In this document: positions 62,888 to 64,000 of the stretch, one piece after another | Layout: each line of letters begins with the position of its first letter | Position numbering within the stretch: the first letter of the stretch is position 1 | Assembly: GCA_034620365.1 (NCBI GenBank) | Contig: JAQGEQ010000071.1 | Location: 248,001 to 312,000, forward strand | Length of the DNA stretch: 64,000 bases | Source of the DNA: Pegea sp. RAD2-039 | Lineage: Eukaryota > Chordata > Thaliacea > Salpida > Salpidae | Direction of reading: 5' to 3' | Notes under the pieces: model-generated | The model's database searches: none | Told to the model about the DNA's origin: nothing | Seen by the model: only the letters and a program-made list of their open reading frames with translations | Made by a program: the position numbers and the translations under genes

Positions 62888-63798
62888 GCAAAATTTTTCA
62901 AGGTAGCTTGCTATTATTTCTATAAATAATAACGGTACAGAAATATTGTAGACATTGAAGAAGTATTTTTTAATCTACAAAAACAGCTTTGCTCGTTTCA
63001 AAACTTTTAAATTTTTCTTCTTCGGACTTTCTACAACATTACAGTGCAAATTTGATAAACGAATAGATCGGAGTTTTTATTATGATCTAATTGGTTTTTA
63101 TATATAATAAATTTTTATTTTTATTTGAAGATTACTAAATGTAATCGTTAAAAATCTAGAAAGAAAATGTTATCTATTCTATCGAATTTAGGCAAATGTG
63201 TATCAAAACAGGTTTACAAAATCTTATTTTTATTAAAGGAAAGTTGATCTTTTATTAAACTCAAAATTAACTTTTAACTCATATTACTTTTTAAAAGTTA
63301 TCTGCAGTCATTGACTTGAAACGTTTATCTTTTTTAATAAAGTACCTACTGACTTGAAAGTAATTACTTCTTAGAACGATGCAATTGTTGCTTGTTGAGT
63401 CATTAGCACCTTTGACCACTATCCCATAACTTATAATAAGATAAAATTTACAAAGTTATCTATTAAAACAACTCAGCAGGATTTCTTATACTAGATATAT
63501 TGTACACATAAATATAGTTTGATATCGGTGAAATTATTTTTGTTACAAACTTAGCAATTGATGGTTAAAAAGGTAGAAAAGGATGCTAAGGGAGATAGCA
63601 AGAAACAGCATTAGATTTTGTCATTAAATATCAGCACTTTTTTTTAATTTTTCTATTGAAACTTTTTTAAAGATAAAAATTTTTTTGAATGATATCGATT
63701 TAAAAAAACAAAAAAACAAATCATTCCAAAGAATTTCATAAAATAATCGAAGTTTAAAAAAAATTGGCAATGACTCTTAATTATATTGTCATTATTCG

Positions 63799-63818
63799 TG
63801 ATTCATAATTACGAATCA
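63799..63818. repeat. Short inverted repeat
   Basis: TGATTC (63799-63804) and GAATCA (63813-63818) form a perfect 6-bp stem with an 8-base loop. It could be a chance palindrome or a small transcriptional or structural signal. Confidence 0.45.
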
Positions 63819-64000
63819 TAATTAAACACACAAATTTCTACAATGTTACTTTTTGAAACAACGTTATGCTATGTTTATGATAAACGTTTGTTTACTCTTT
63901 CAAAATGATGAGCTTGTAGTTTGTAGGAGTTCTATGCATAACAAGTAAATAATGATCTTTTTCAATCGTTAATACTTGTAGAGAAGAATGTGAATTTACA

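Larger units (their letters stand above)
62417..64000. other. robo 3' UTR and downstream DNA
   Basis: No coding exon is seen. The robo 3' UTR probably extends to the polyadenylation signal at 62882-62887. Beyond this the sequence is AT-rich, with a hairpin of TGATTC/GAATCA arms at 63799-63818. Confidence 0.5.

Noticed and set aside
1..64000. CRISPR array, rRNA genes, prophage or bacterial operons
   Set aside because: No regularly spaced repeats, no rRNA-like conserved stretches and no closely packed intronless genes; the window is eukaryotic.

Overview
The window is nuclear DNA of an animal: it is very AT-rich (roughly 70-75% A+T by eye), and every gene that can be read is split by GT-AG introns. 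There is no operon structure, no Shine-Dalgarno pattern and no CRISPR. An axon-guidance receptor of the Roundabout type together with a rhodopsin-type GPCR points to a bilaterian. The protein sequences are fairly divergent from vertebrate and insect relatives, so I do not name a phylum; a fast-evolving group such as tunicates is only a guess.

Layout from left to right. (1) 1239-1749, minus strand: the first two coding exons of a class A-like GPCR, whose remaining exons lie off the left edge. (2) 1750-8147: intergenic DNA, including a GC-richer block at about 6330-6830 that looks like a decayed transposable element. (3) 8367-11553, minus strand: a complete PWP1 gene (WD40 ribosome-biogenesis/chromatin protein) in 13 exons, about 477 aa. 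(4) 13844-15903, plus strand, divergent from PWP1: a complete lysyl-tRNA synthetase with a mitochondrial targeting exon, 591 aa, probably preceded by non-coding 5' exons. (5) 15904-23214: mostly featureless, but with a pair of abutting, frameshift-related reading frames at 19263-19849 on the minus strand. (6) 23215-62416, plus strand: a complete roundabout gene in 27 coding exons (1,486 aa). The deduced protein has a signal peptide, five Ig domains, three FN3 domains, one membrane helix and a cytoplasmic tail of about 570 aa. Intron 1 (7.7 kb) and intron 4 (16.9 kb) hold several decayed coding-like fragments. (7) 62417-64000: 3' UTR and downstream DNA.

The genes do not form a pathway. PWP1 and the synthetase are housekeeping genes that share a 2.3-kb divergent interval. 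Robo is a developmental gene whose long first and fourth introns separate the signal-peptide exon and Ig1 from the rest. All exon joins given here were made by hand by keeping the reading frame across GT-AG pairs. They are consistent in frame from start to stop for PWP1, the synthetase and Robo. The only weak join is PWP1 exon 1 to exon 2. I found no clearly novel multi-gene system. The best leads are the coding-like fragments in the Robo introns, the mitochondrial-only start of the lysyl-tRNA synthetase, the tandem in-frame splice acceptors in Robo and a tRNA-like SINE family.
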